A stretch of DNA of 64,000 bases from Mesorhizobium sp. (GTDB taxonomy: Bacteria > Pseudomonadota > Alphaproteobacteria > Rhizobiales > Rhizobiaceae): assembly GCA_004020315.1 (NCBI GenBank), contig SAQG01000018.1, forward strand, positions 45,657 to 109,656, given 5' to 3'. The notes under the pieces are model-generated. The model was not told the origin of the DNA. It worked only from the letters and a program-made list of their open reading frames with translations, and did no database searches. Position 1 is the stretch's first letter; the number at the start of each line of letters is the position of its first letter. This document shows positions 25,966-34,196 of the stretch, piece by piece. Position numbers and translations under genes: made by a program.

Positions 25966-27081
25966 ATGCCCGACCTGAAACAGATGCCCGATATGAAGCA
26001 AATGAGATTGCTCGGCATCGTGGCCGCGACGGCGATCGGTCTGTATGTTTGCTATCTCTTGGCGTTGCCTTTTTTGCCTGCATTGACCTGGGCACTGGTG
26101 TTGGCAATCATCCTGAATCCGGCTCATCGACGGGTCGAGGAAAGGCTCAGGAATCAAAATCTGGCTGCACTGATATCGGTGAGCGTCGCGGCGGTGGCAG
26201 TCGGTCTGCCGCTCATCTTCGTGGCACAGCAGCTTATTCGCGAGGCGGTAAACGGCGCCACTTACATGGAGGAGGTTATCCGGGGCTGGAACACAGATGC
26301 CTTCGTGTCGGACTATCCCAGGCTTTCGGCCGTTGCCCGGTGGATCGAGAACCAACTCGATCCGGCCGGCACGGTCGCCGCATTTGTACAATGGCTGACA
26401 GGACAAAGCACATCGCTATTGCGCGGCTCGATCAACCAGGCCGTGATGTTCGTGCTGACATTCTATCTGCTGTTCTATTTTCTGCGGGACCGTGAACCCG
26501 CCCTGCGGGGGATCGAGCGTCTCTCGCCCCTGCGTGCACCGGAGACGGCATACATGCTGTCCCGCCTTGCCGAGACGGTACATGCGATCCTGATAGGCAC
26601 CGTGCTTGTCGCCGCCGTGCAGGGAACGCTGGGCGGCCTGATGTTTTGGTGGCTCGGCCTGCCCACTCCGGTCTTCTGGGGCCTGGTAATGGGACTTCTT
26701 GCCATCGTGCCGGTGCTCGGCGCATTCGTGATTTGGGTGCCGGCAGCGATCTATCTCGCGCTGGAAGGGGCTTGGGCGAGCGCAGCGATCCTGACTGTCT
26801 GGGGCGGCGGCGTCGTCGCCGGCATCGACAATCTGCTCTATCCGATGCTTGTCGGGAGCCGGCTGCGGCTCCACACGGTGGTGGCCTTTATCGGCGCGGT
26901 CGGGGGCATCCTCGTCTTCGGAGCATCCGGGCTCGTCCTCGGCCCTGCGGTGATCGCGGTCACCATCAGCCTCATTGACATCCTCAAGAAACGATTGAAC
27001 GACCAACCCGGGCCGGAACTGACGCCAAAGCGCGACACAAAGCCATCACGTCAGTCCGGAGCCGCGCCTAGTCGTGAGTAA
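25966..27081 (+). CDS. AI-2E family / PerM-type membrane transporter
   Basis: A 371-residue polytopic inner-membrane protein of the AI-2 exporter-like family (DUF20). Hydrophobic segments cover about residues 13-45, 55-80, 145-170 and several between 195 and 345. Family marks are the LPALTWALVLAIILNP opening and the segment around GLPTPVFWGLVMGLLAIVPVLG. Members move varied small molecules or ions, so the substrate is not readable. The frame is open from a TTG at 25945, but the ATG at 25966 behind GCGAGAG is preferred. It stands alone between the small RNA and the TauE-type gene. Confidence 0.85.
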   Translation: MPDLKQMPDMKQMRLLGIVAATAIGLYVCYLLALPFLPALTWALVLAIILNPAHRRVEERLRNQNLAALISVSVAAVAVGLPLIFVAQQLIREAVNGATYMEEVIRGWNTDAFVSDYPRLSAVARWIENQLDPAGTVAAFVQWLTGQSTSLLRGSINQAVMFVLTFYLLFYFLRDREPALRGIERLSPLRAPETAYMLSRLAETVHAILIGTVLVAAVQGTLGGLMFWWLGLPTPVFWGLVMGLLAIVPVLGAFVIWVPAAIYLALEGAWASAAILTVWGGGVVAGIDNLLYPMLVGSRLRLHTVVAFIGAVGGILVFGASGLVLGPAVIAVTISLIDILKKRLNDQPGPELTPKRDTKPSRQSGAAPSRE

Positions 27082-27330
27082 GCACCGCCGCGCGCCACCA
27101 GTTCATCATGCGAACCTTGTTCGACAATGCCCCATCGGCGATCGATGCGTGGCTTCAACTTCAGAGGGTGCCGGGAAAGGCGTCGACCGAGTGGACAGCT
27201 TCCCGATCGTCGTGACCATTATCGATGCCGGGCGTTGGTGAGTTGTGGAAGCATGAAGATATAAAATGCATACGTTGTGGGCAGCGGGTGCCTCGTTCGC
27301 CAATTACGACCCGCGTTATTGGAGAGCCAA

Positions 27331-28107
27331 ATGCAAGAATTCATTCTTTTTGCGCTCGTGGGGTTTGTAGCGCAAGCTGTGGACGGGGCTCTCGGCATGG
27401 CCTACGGCGTGGTTTGCTCGACAACACTGCTGGGGTTTGGCGTTTCTCCTGCACACGCTTCGGCTTCAGTTCACGCGGCTGAGCTGTTTACCACTGCGGC
27501 CTCGGGTTCGGCTCACCTCTATCACCGCAACGTTGATTGGAAACTTTTCTGGCGGCTGATGCCATTTGGCGTTCTCGGCGGCGTTCTCGGCGCTTTTGTG
27601 CTTACGTCGTTTGAAGGGGCCGTCATGAAGCCATATGTGACCACATACCTTGCGCTCGTCGGAGCTTGGCTCCTGTTCCGTTCCTTCCGGCGGATCCCAA
27701 GCAAGCCGGTCCCTGCAGGCGCGGTAGCTCCCCTTGGGCTTGGTGGTGGATTTCTCGACGCCGCAGGGGGTGGCGGCTGGGGACCCATCGTAACGACGGG
27801 CCTTCTCGGTTTTGGCGGGACGCCCCGCTACGTTATTGGTACGGTTAACGCCAGCGAATTCCTCATCACGCTCTCGGTGTCTCTGACCTTCTTGTTTGCA
27901 TTGCTAACGGGCCATTGGGAGGAGGCAGGAGAGCTAACGGAAAATCTACTCTCTGTCGCCGGCTTGATCCTTGGCGGCGTAGTCGCAGCGCCGATCGCTG
28001 GATGGGTAGTGAAGTCAATCGCAGAAAAGACGCTTCTCAGGCTCGTTGGTATTCTCATCATACTGCTGGCTGGCTGGCAAACCGCGCAACTCTTCGAATG
28101 GGTGTAA
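27331..28107 (+). CDS. TauE/SafE-family sulfite/anion exporter
   Basis: A 258-residue membrane protein of the TauE/SafE family, with about eight hydrophobic segments in two similar halves. The half-repeats are seen as GFVAQAVDGALGMAYG near the start and GLGGGFLDAAGGGGWGPI in the middle; the second has the usual glycine-rich loop. Family members export sulfite, sulfonates or other organic anions. A GGAGAG lies at the proper distance before the ATG at 27331; an earlier GTG at 27277 is in frame but not supported. Regulation and substrate are unknown. Confidence 0.88.
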   Translation: MQEFILFALVGFVAQAVDGALGMAYGVVCSTTLLGFGVSPAHASASVHAAELFTTAASGSAHLYHRNVDWKLFWRLMPFGVLGGVLGAFVLTSFEGAVMKPYVTTYLALVGAWLLFRSFRRIPSKPVPAGAVAPLGLGGGFLDAAGGGGWGPIVTTGLLGFGGTPRYVIGTVNASEFLITLSVSLTFLFALLTGHWEEAGELTENLLSVAGLILGGVVAAPIAGWVVKSIAEKTLLRLVGILIILLAGWQTAQLFEWV

Positions 28108-28240
28108 ACTCAGGGGCACATCGGAGAGGCTGTCGACGTCGCTTCCTGGCGGCCGTGCCGGAGACAAAAACTCAAGTTCCAAATGGAACGAAGAGACCCG
28201 TTTGTTGTTTGGATGCCTTGGACAACCGGAGGCCGAGTCG

Positions 28241-28750
28241 ATGAAAAAATTGGTTGTAGCAACAGGGTTGGCGCTGGCGGTCGCGATGCCTGCAGCGGCC
28301 CAGGACACCGCGACCGCGAAAGCCGAATTCGTCAATATGGCTGGCGAGAAGAACGGAACGGCCACGCTGACCGAGACGGCGCAGGGCGTGCTTATAGAGT
28401 TGGAGGTAACGGGACTGCCTGCGGGTGAATGGGTCGCATTCCATGTTCATGAAACCGGAAAGTGCGACCATCAGACCGGCCATGACTCGGCACGGGGGCA
28501 CTTCAATCCGACAAGTGCCGAACATGGATACCTCGCTGGAAAAGGTCCGCACGCGGGCGATATGCCAAATCAGCGGGTCGGCGCCGACGGCGTTTTGCGT
28601 GCCCAGGCTTTCAACAGCATGGTCAAGCTGGATGGTGGAGAAACGGCGATACGAGGCAAGGCATTGATGATCCACAGCGGACAGGACGACTACAAAAGCC
28701 AGCCTGCCGGTGATGCCGGAAACCGTCAGGCCTGTGCCGTGATCGAGTGA
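28241..28750 (+). CDS. sodC: Periplasmic Cu-Zn superoxide dismutase
   Basis: A 169-residue bacterial Cu-Zn superoxide dismutase that converts superoxide to oxygen and peroxide in the periplasm. A Sec signal peptide ends near residue 21 (AMPAAAQD). Copper and zinc ligands are visible in AFHVHETGKCD, the SARGHFNP and AEHGYLAGKGPHAGDMPN stretch, and MIHSGQDDY. The Cys in TGKC and that in NRQACAVIE form the usual disulfide. GGAGG lies 8 bases before the ATG. The frame stays open upstream, but the signal peptide fixes the start. Confidence 0.95.
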   Translation: MKKLVVATGLALAVAMPAAAQDTATAKAEFVNMAGEKNGTATLTETAQGVLIELEVTGLPAGEWVAFHVHETGKCDHQTGHDSARGHFNPTSAEHGYLAGKGPHAGDMPNQRVGADGVLRAQAFNSMVKLDGGETAIRGKALMIHSGQDDYKSQPAGDAGNRQACAVIE

Positions 28751-28939
28751 GAAACCCCAAGATGAGTAGCGGCCTGTCCGACATATGATCTGACCGGCGC
28801 TTCAGCTCGGCGGCCAGGTAGTGTCGGAGCCTCTGGCATGAGGATAAGCCAGACGGTAAGCTCATGTGCCTGCAGAGGAATTGACGACGCAGCCATTGCG
28901 CCGAATTTGGCCTTCATTTTGCGACTGCCGGATGATTGC

Positions 28940-29947
28940 ATGAACGATACTTCTCCTATGGGTGTGCCCGCCACGGGTCTTGCCCAGTCAGCTATTTCCG
29001 CCCGCGGCCTGGTCAAAACGTTCGGCAAGCTGCGCGCCGTCGATGGTATCGATCTCGATGTGCCACGCGGCATGATTTTCGCTATCCTGGGTCCGAACGG
29101 CGCCGGCAAGACAACGTTGATGCGGATGCTCGCGACGCTGTCGCGCCCCGACGCCGGCTCCGCGACGGTGATGGGGCACGATCTCGTGCGGGCTCCGCAT
29201 GAGGTCCGTGCGGCAATCGCGATGACCGGGCAATTCGCTTCGCTCGACGAGGACCTGACGGGCCGGGAGAACCTCGTCCTGCTCGCCCGACTCTGGGGTT
29301 TTCGCGGTCGCGCCGCGAAAGCTCGCGCGGACGACCTGCTCGCGGCTTTCGGCTTGTCCGAAGCGGCGACGAAGCAGGTGAAGGACTATTCGGGAGGCAT
29401 GCGAAGGAGGCTCGATATAGCCGCCTCGCTGATCGTGACGCCGGGCGTACTGTTCCTCGATGAGCCGACCACAGGCCTCGATCCGAACGCCCGCAAGGAT
29501 GTCTGGGGCATGATCCGCGGCCTCGCCGAGGCCGGCGTCACCATCCTGCTCACCACGCAATATCTCGAAGAGGCCGATCAACTCGCAGCACGCATCGCCG
29601 TCATCGACCACGGCAGGAAAATTGCCGAGGGTACCAGCCGCGAATTGAAGGCGGCCACCGGCTCCGGCTTTCTCCATGTCGCGCTCGCCGATGTTGCGCG
29701 GCTGGACCAGGCGGCGACCATTCTGGAACGCCGGCTGGAGCACCCTGTCCAACGCAGCGCCGAAGGCGCGGAACTCTCCGTCCTTGCCGGCACGGCGAAG
29801 GCCGCCAACGAGGCGCTGGCCGATCTGGTCGCCGGCGGCATCGAGCTGTCGGATTTCTCCATGGGCCAGCCCAGCCTCGAGGAGGTCTTCTTCGCGCTCA
29901 CGGGCCAGCCGAGCCTGGGTGAAAGCCGTAAGGACGATAAGCCATGA
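28940..29947 (+). CDS. DrrA-like ABC exporter ATPase
   Basis: A 335-residue ATPase of the daunorubicin-resistance DrrA type. Walker A (GPNGAGKTT) is at residues 51-59, followed by the signature DYSGGMRRRLDIA, Walker B VLFLDEPTTGLDP, and a switch His replaced by Gln in LLTTQYLEEAD, which is usual for the DrrA group. The C-terminal about 80 residues are the DrrA accessory domain (PSLEEVFFALTG). The start at 28940 fits the family; the frame extends upstream without homology. It overlaps the permease gene by four bases. No antibiotic biosynthesis genes are near, so it may serve lipid or xenobiotic export. Confidence 0.92.
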   Translation: MNDTSPMGVPATGLAQSAISARGLVKTFGKLRAVDGIDLDVPRGMIFAILGPNGAGKTTLMRMLATLSRPDAGSATVMGHDLVRAPHEVRAAIAMTGQFASLDEDLTGRENLVLLARLWGFRGRAAKARADDLLAAFGLSEAATKQVKDYSGGMRRRLDIAASLIVTPGVLFLDEPTTGLDPNARKDVWGMIRGLAEAGVTILLTTQYLEEADQLAARIAVIDHGRKIAEGTSRELKAATGSGFLHVALADVARLDQAATILERRLEHPVQRSAEGAELSVLAGTAKAANEALADLVAGGIELSDFSMGQPSLEEVFFALTGQPSLGESRKDDKP

Positions 29948-30750
29948 TCGACACGACATCCCTGCAGCGGCTGCAAAGGGTGGCCCGTCCTAGGACCCCT
30001 TCAGCCCTTTCCAACGCCCTGGTCTTCGGATGGCGCGCGGTGCTGAAATTCAAGCATGTGCCGGAGCAGCTCTTCGATCTGGTGATGACGCCGATCATGT
30101 TCACCCTGCTCTTCACCTTCGTCTTCGGCGGTGCGCTCGCCGGTTCGCCTGGCGAATACCTGCAGTTCTTCCTACCGGGCATCCTGGTTCAGACCGTGGT
30201 GTTCAACGCAGTCTATTCGGGCATGGGATTGTCGACCGATCTCGGCAAGGGCTTATTTGACCGCTTCCGATCACTGCCGATCTGGTCGCTCTCTCCGTTC
30301 GCCGGCCTGATGGTGGGCGACATCCTGCGCCATTTGATTGCCGCCTCGATCATCCTCACCATCGGGCTGATTCTCGGCTACCGGTCGGAGGCGGGCATCC
30401 TCGGCGTGCTTGCCGCCTTCGCCATGCTGATCGCCATCGGGTTCGGCATGGGCTGGGTATTCATCGTGCTCGGCCTGCTGATCCGCACGCCAACCACAGT
30501 GATGACGCTCGGCTTTACCTTCCTGTTCCCTCTTGTCTTCGCCTCCAACATCATGGTCGACCCCGGTACCATGCCGGACTGGCTGCGAGCCTTCGTCGAA
30601 GTCAACCCAGTGTCGCTGATGACGACGGCGCTGCGCGGGCTGATGGGTGGCGGAGCGACGCTCGGTCAGGTCGCGCTCGCTCTGATCGCGCCTGTGGCGC
30701 TGACCGCGATGCTGGCGCCGACGACACTATGGCTGTATCTCAGAAGGTGA
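29944..30750 (+). CDS. DrrB-like ABC-2 exporter permease
   Basis: A 268-residue ABC-2 type permease with six hydrophobic segments and the family motifs EQLFDLVMTPIMFTLLF and the IMVDPGTMPDWLRAFVEVNPV block near the C-terminus. It is the membrane partner of the ATPase just upstream (ATGA overlap). The pair exports hydrophobic compounds in known systems; the ligand here is unknown. Confidence 0.92.
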   Translation: MIDTTSLQRLQRVARPRTPSALSNALVFGWRAVLKFKHVPEQLFDLVMTPIMFTLLFTFVFGGALAGSPGEYLQFFLPGILVQTVVFNAVYSGMGLSTDLGKGLFDRFRSLPIWSLSPFAGLMVGDILRHLIAASIILTIGLILGYRSEAGILGVLAAFAMLIAIGFGMGWVFIVLGLLIRTPTTVMTLGFTFLFPLVFASNIMVDPGTMPDWLRAFVEVNPVSLMTTALRGLMGGGATLGQVALALIAPVALTAMLAPTTLWLYLRR

Positions 30751-30773
30751 GGGGGGTAGCGGGAGAGGTATTC

Positions 30774-31733
30774 CTACCCGACATGCACCGTGCGCTGCCT
30801 CGGCTTGATCGCGGTGGCGAGCAGCAGGCCGGCGACGATAAAGGCGGCGCCGGCGAGGTCGTAGTCGTGCAAGCTTTCCCCAAGGAAAAGATAAGCGAGC
30901 ACGGCGACGAAGACAGTCTGCAGATAAAGCAGCATGCTGGCGCGCCCGGCGCCAAGCGTCTCGACACTGCGGTTATAGAGGTAATACATCAGAGCGCCGC
31001 CCGGGCCAGCGACATAGGCGAGTGCCAGAAGGCCGTTCGCATGCAGCGCCGAACGCTCGCCGGAAAACAGTTCCCAGAGATAGAGGGGCAGTGCGGCCAG
31101 CGCCCCGGCCCCTAGCAGCAGGACCACCGTCGGCAGAAGCTCGATAGCGAATTTGGCGCGACGCAGCAGCACGGTGTAGAGGCCCCAGCAAAACGCGGCG
31201 CCGACGATCCACAACTCGCCGGGATTGAACTGGAGCCGCATCAGCGCGGTAAGGTCGCCGCGCGCCACGATCACCACCATCCCGACCAGAGCCAGCAGCG
31301 CGCCAAGCGCCTTCCAGACGCCGAGGGGCTCGCCGAGCACGAAGCGGGCAAGCACCATGGTCATGATCGGCGACAGGGCCATGATGATGCCGGCGGTCGT
31401 CGCGTCGGTGTAGTTGAGGCCCGTGTAGATCATGCCCTGACAGAGGCTCAGCCCGATGGCGCCGATTGCCAGCACCTCGATCGCCCGGGATTGGATCAGC
31501 ACCAGCATCGCCCCGTGATGACGATGGACGATAGGCAGCAGGATCGCGCAGGCGAGCGCCAGCCGCCACAAGCAAAGCGCCCAAGGCGGCATTTCGGGGG
31601 CAACCCACTTGGCTGCGATGTAGACGCCGGCGGACAGGAGCCAGCAGAGCGTCGCGGTGGAATAGGCGAGCGGAAGCGATGCGCCGACTGTCGTCTTGGC
31701 CACGCTTGGATGGGCTATCGGCACCGATTGCAT
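30774..31733 (-). CDS. EamA-family (DMT superfamily) transporter
   Basis: A 319-residue protein with ten predicted membrane segments in two EamA repeats (about residues 22-150 and 168-305). Typical motifs are YTDATTAGIIMALSPIMTMVLARFVLGEPL in the first half, split here by the usual helix break, and LGAGRASMLLYLQTVFVAVLA in the second. DMT transporters export amino acids, metabolites or drugs. It runs against the DrrAB-like pair, with 23 bases between the stops. No regulator is next to it. Confidence 0.88.
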   Translation of the reverse strand: MQSVPIAHPSVAKTTVGASLPLAYSTATLCWLLSAGVYIAAKWVAPEMPPWALCLWRLALACAILLPIVHRHHGAMLVLIQSRAIEVLAIGAIGLSLCQGMIYTGLNYTDATTAGIIMALSPIMTMVLARFVLGEPLGVWKALGALLALVGMVVIVARGDLTALMRLQFNPGELWIVGAAFCWGLYTVLLRRAKFAIELLPTVVLLLGAGALAALPLYLWELFSGERSALHANGLLALAYVAGPGGALMYYLYNRSVETLGAGRASMLLYLQTVFVAVLAYLFLGESLHDYDLAGAAFIVAGLLLATAIKPRQRTVHVG

Positions 31734-31894
31734 GCCCGTCTCCTCCCACCGCCGATCTTAGCAAAATTGCTGCGTCTTGCCGAGCAGCAACGACAGCTCT
31801 GTCACCAAATCCTTGCGTGGGGTTTTTTGTTTTCGGTGTGGAACACAGGCCAGCGACGAAAGTTCGGCATCTGCAGCATCATTCCCGTAGACAA

Positions 31895-31960
31895 ATGCTG
31901 CCAGATCGGATCCTCCCGCCGATCACAGCCCGCGTCCTTCTCCCCCAGGGGCGCGGGCTT
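31895..31960 (+). ncRNA. Possible small RNA module 1 (hairpin with C-rich loop plus terminator-like hairpin)
   Basis: GATCGG (31904-31909) pairs with CCGATC (31919-31924) and exposes the loop ATCCTCCCG, a CCTCC anti-Shine-Dalgarno-like motif. Directly after, GCCCGCG (31928-31934) pairs with CGCGGGC (31952-31958) around a C-rich loop, followed by TT only. The two-hairpin layout with C-rich loops, repeated about 110 bases downstream, recalls tandem alphaproteobacterial ar14/cuckoo-type RNAs. The promoter is not clear. Could instead be an untranslated region. Confidence 0.4.
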
Positions 31961-31999
31961 CATCCATTTTGACCGATGCGCTGATTATGGAAGGTGCCC

Positions 32000-32074
32000 C
32001 ACATTGCAACTGGGTCAGTCCCTCTGATCCCAACAGACCGTTGCCCGCGACCTCTCCCGGAGGCGCGGGCTTTT
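32000..32074 (+). ncRNA. Possible small RNA module 2, tandem to module 1
   Basis: TGGGTCAG (32011-32018) pairs with CTGATCCCA (32024-32032, one bulge) around TCCCT. It is followed by GCCCGCG/CGCGGGC enclosing a CCTC/GAGG inner stem and the loop TCCCG, then TTTT. The terminator arms are the same as in module 1. The pattern suggests duplication of one RNA gene. Promoter and expression are unknown. Confidence 0.4.
32043..32074 (+). terminator. Intrinsic terminator of the tandem hairpin region
   Basis: GCCCGCG at 32043-32049 pairs with CGCGGGC at 32064-32070, the inner arms also pair, and TTTT follows. This is the stronger of the two copies in the region. Confidence 0.65.
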
Positions 32075-32556
32075 CGATTCAAAGGTTGCTCGCAACGCGG
32101 CGCTTTTCAGACGTTTAGTCCGAGCAGGTGAAGGTCTGCGTCGGCCACGGACTGGCGATGCCCGACCTAAGCCTTATAACCACCCCTTCGAAGCTGGGTG
32201 ATGGATCGACTGTCTTCCGCGCTGCATTTATGGCTCGTCCCGATAACTCGATGCAAATTATACAAGCTACCGCAACGAGTTGCACCAGGCACGATCGAAG
32301 TCGCCGGGAGCCTGGAATGTCCTAAGCGGATCAGGCCTCGGTGAATACCGACGAGCAATGGTGAGGAAAGAAAGAGCCGGCAGCAGTTCATCGGCCTTGC
32401 TGCTCATTCATGGGCCGGACCGATAGGTCCTATCGAAGAACCGGGCCTCGAGCACCCTATGGTTTAGCGCGGCACACGCATGCGGCGTGTCTCCGGGGGC
32501 CGACTGTTTTCATGCGCCACGAATTGTGGCGGATCATCACGAAAGCGACACTCGAC

Positions 32557-33194
32557 ATGTCTGATAGCCAGAGAAGTTCGATAGCCAGTTCAGACATAAC
32601 GCGCCGGGAGCTTATGCAAGCGGCTGCTGTGACTGGCGGTGCTCTTATAGGAGAACAATTCATGCCGGGAGCTATTTCGCCGGCGGCGCTGGCTGCTGCT
32701 AGAACCGCGCCAGCGCCGCTCGATATATCGCTGCGGGTCAACGGGATGGAGCACCGTCTTTCGCTCGATTCGCGGACAACCTTATTGGACGCGTTGCGCG
32801 AGCACCGCATCTCACCGGCTCGAAGAAGGGCTGCGGCCTCGGCCAGTGCGGTGCCTGCACGGTCCTGATGGATGGCATGCGCGTGAAATCGTGCCTATCA
32901 CTTGCCGCTTTGGCGCAAGGGCGTGAAATCACGACCATCGAAGGGCTAGCCCAGGGCGAAGAACTCCACCCGCTGCAGGCCGCCTTCATCGAGCGCGACG
33001 CGTTCCAGTGCGGCTACTGCACGCCGGGGCAGATAATGTCCGGCGTCGCCTGCATCAGCGAGGGCCATGCTGGATCGCCGCAGGAAATTCGCGAATGGAT
33101 GAGCGGCAATTTGTGCCGCTGCGGCGCCTACGATCACATCGTTGCTGCGATCCAGGATGCGGCTTCCGCGTCCGGTTCGGTGCGGGGAGGCTGA
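32557..33194 (+). pseudogene. paoA: PaoA-like [2Fe-2S] subunit of a molybdenum aldehyde oxidoreductase, frameshifted
   Basis: The iron-sulfur subunit of a PaoABC (YagTSR)-type periplasmic aldehyde oxidoreductase. The start at 32557 gives a Tat-type leader (TRRELMQAAAVTGG). The 2Fe-2S domain continues up to LLDALREH and then shifts frame between 32803 and 32811: one base is missing. The next frame reads LTGSKKGCGLGQCGACTVLM, then the second cluster motif QCGYCTPGQ...CRCGAYDH. As read, the first frame ends at 32868, before the cluster cysteines are made, so the product would be dead unless this is a sequencing error or recoding. An alternative start is the ATG at 32512. Confidence 0.8.
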
Positions 33195-33197
33195 GCC

Positions 33198-34196
33198 ATG
33201 CATCCGTTCATCCTCGAACGTCCACGTGACATGCCCGCTGCCCTCGCTTTGCGTGCCCAGGCCGGCCGCAATGACGCACCAGCCGAGTACATCGCCGGCG
33301 GCACCGACATGATGCAGCTTCTGCAGGAAGATGTCCGCCGCCCGGACCGGCTTGTAAGCCTGGCGGGCCTTCTCGACAACAGCATCGAGATCGGCCCTCA
33401 CGGACTGCGGCTCGGCGCCGCCGCCACGATGGCGGAGGTGGCCGCCCATCAAGGTGTAGTCGAGCAGTTCAGTCTCATATCCCAGGCGCTTTTGAATTCG
33501 GCCAGCCCGCAGGTGCGCAATCAGGCGACAATGGGCGGCAATCTGCTCCAGCGCACACGCTGTCCCTACTTCCGTGACATCGGCTACGAGGCATGCAACA
33601 AGCGAGCGCCGGGCTCTGGCTGCGCCGCCATGGATGGCGAGAACCGCTGGCACGCGGTGCTCGGCACGAGCGACGCCTGCATCGCGGTTCACCCTTCGGA
33701 CCTCGCGGTCGCCCTGGTCGCGCTCGACGCGGCGATCGAGATCCGCGGCGCCGATGGCCAACGGACCACGCCGCTCGCCGACCTCCACCGCCTCCCGGGA
33801 GGCACACCGCACCTCGAAACGGTTCTCGAGCCGGGTGAGGTGATCACGGCGATCACGGTCCCGGCCAATGCGGCAGGGCTCCGCTCTCACTACCTCAAGG
33901 TTCGCGATCGCGCCTCCTTCGAATTCGCCGTGGTCTCGGCCGCGGTCGCGATCGAAACGGACGGCAGCCGCATTCGGCAGGCTCGCGTTGCCCTCGGCGG
34001 CGTTGCAGCGAAACCCTGGCGCCTCCCAAGTGTCGAGCGAGCATTGACCGGAACCAGCCTTGATCCGAGTGAACTTCGCGCCGCCGCGGTTCTGGCCGCC
34101 GACGGCGCGCGCGGACGAGGCCACAACGATTTCAAGATCGAGCTTATGCAGCGCGCGATTGTGCGCGCGGTCGAAACCGCTGGGGGCCGGGCATGA
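33198..34196 (+). CDS. paoB: PaoB-like FAD-binding subunit of aldehyde oxidoreductase
   Basis: A 332-residue FAD subunit of the xanthine dehydrogenase family. FAD motifs are YIAGGTDMMQLL near residue 35 and ATMGGNLLQRTRCPYF near 113. The RCPYFRD...CNKRAPGSGCAAMDG insertion, with three visible cysteines plus others, matches the extra [4Fe-4S] cluster known from E. coli PaoB. It is intact, between two frameshifted partners, three bases after the iron-sulfur subunit, and its stop overlaps the start of the molybdenum subunit by four bases. Confidence 0.92.
   Translation: MHPFILERPRDMPAALALRAQAGRNDAPAEYIAGGTDMMQLLQEDVRRPDRLVSLAGLLDNSIEIGPHGLRLGAAATMAEVAAHQGVVEQFSLISQALLNSASPQVRNQATMGGNLLQRTRCPYFRDIGYEACNKRAPGSGCAAMDGENRWHAVLGTSDACIAVHPSDLAVALVALDAAIEIRGADGQRTTPLADLHRLPGGTPHLETVLEPGEVITAITVPANAAGLRSHYLKVRDRASFEFAVVSAAVAIETDGSRIRQARVALGGVAAKPWRLPSVERALTGTSLDPSELRAAAVLAADGARGRGHNDFKIELMQRAIVRAVETAGGRA

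Noticed and set aside
28940..30750. Antibiotic resistance or biosynthesis locus around the DrrAB-like exporter
   Set aside because: No biosynthetic genes are near, and the DrrAB family is widespread in bacteria without antibiotic production.
32128..32325. 65-codon frame after the tandem hairpins
   Set aside because: No start signal and no similarity recognised; likely chance.
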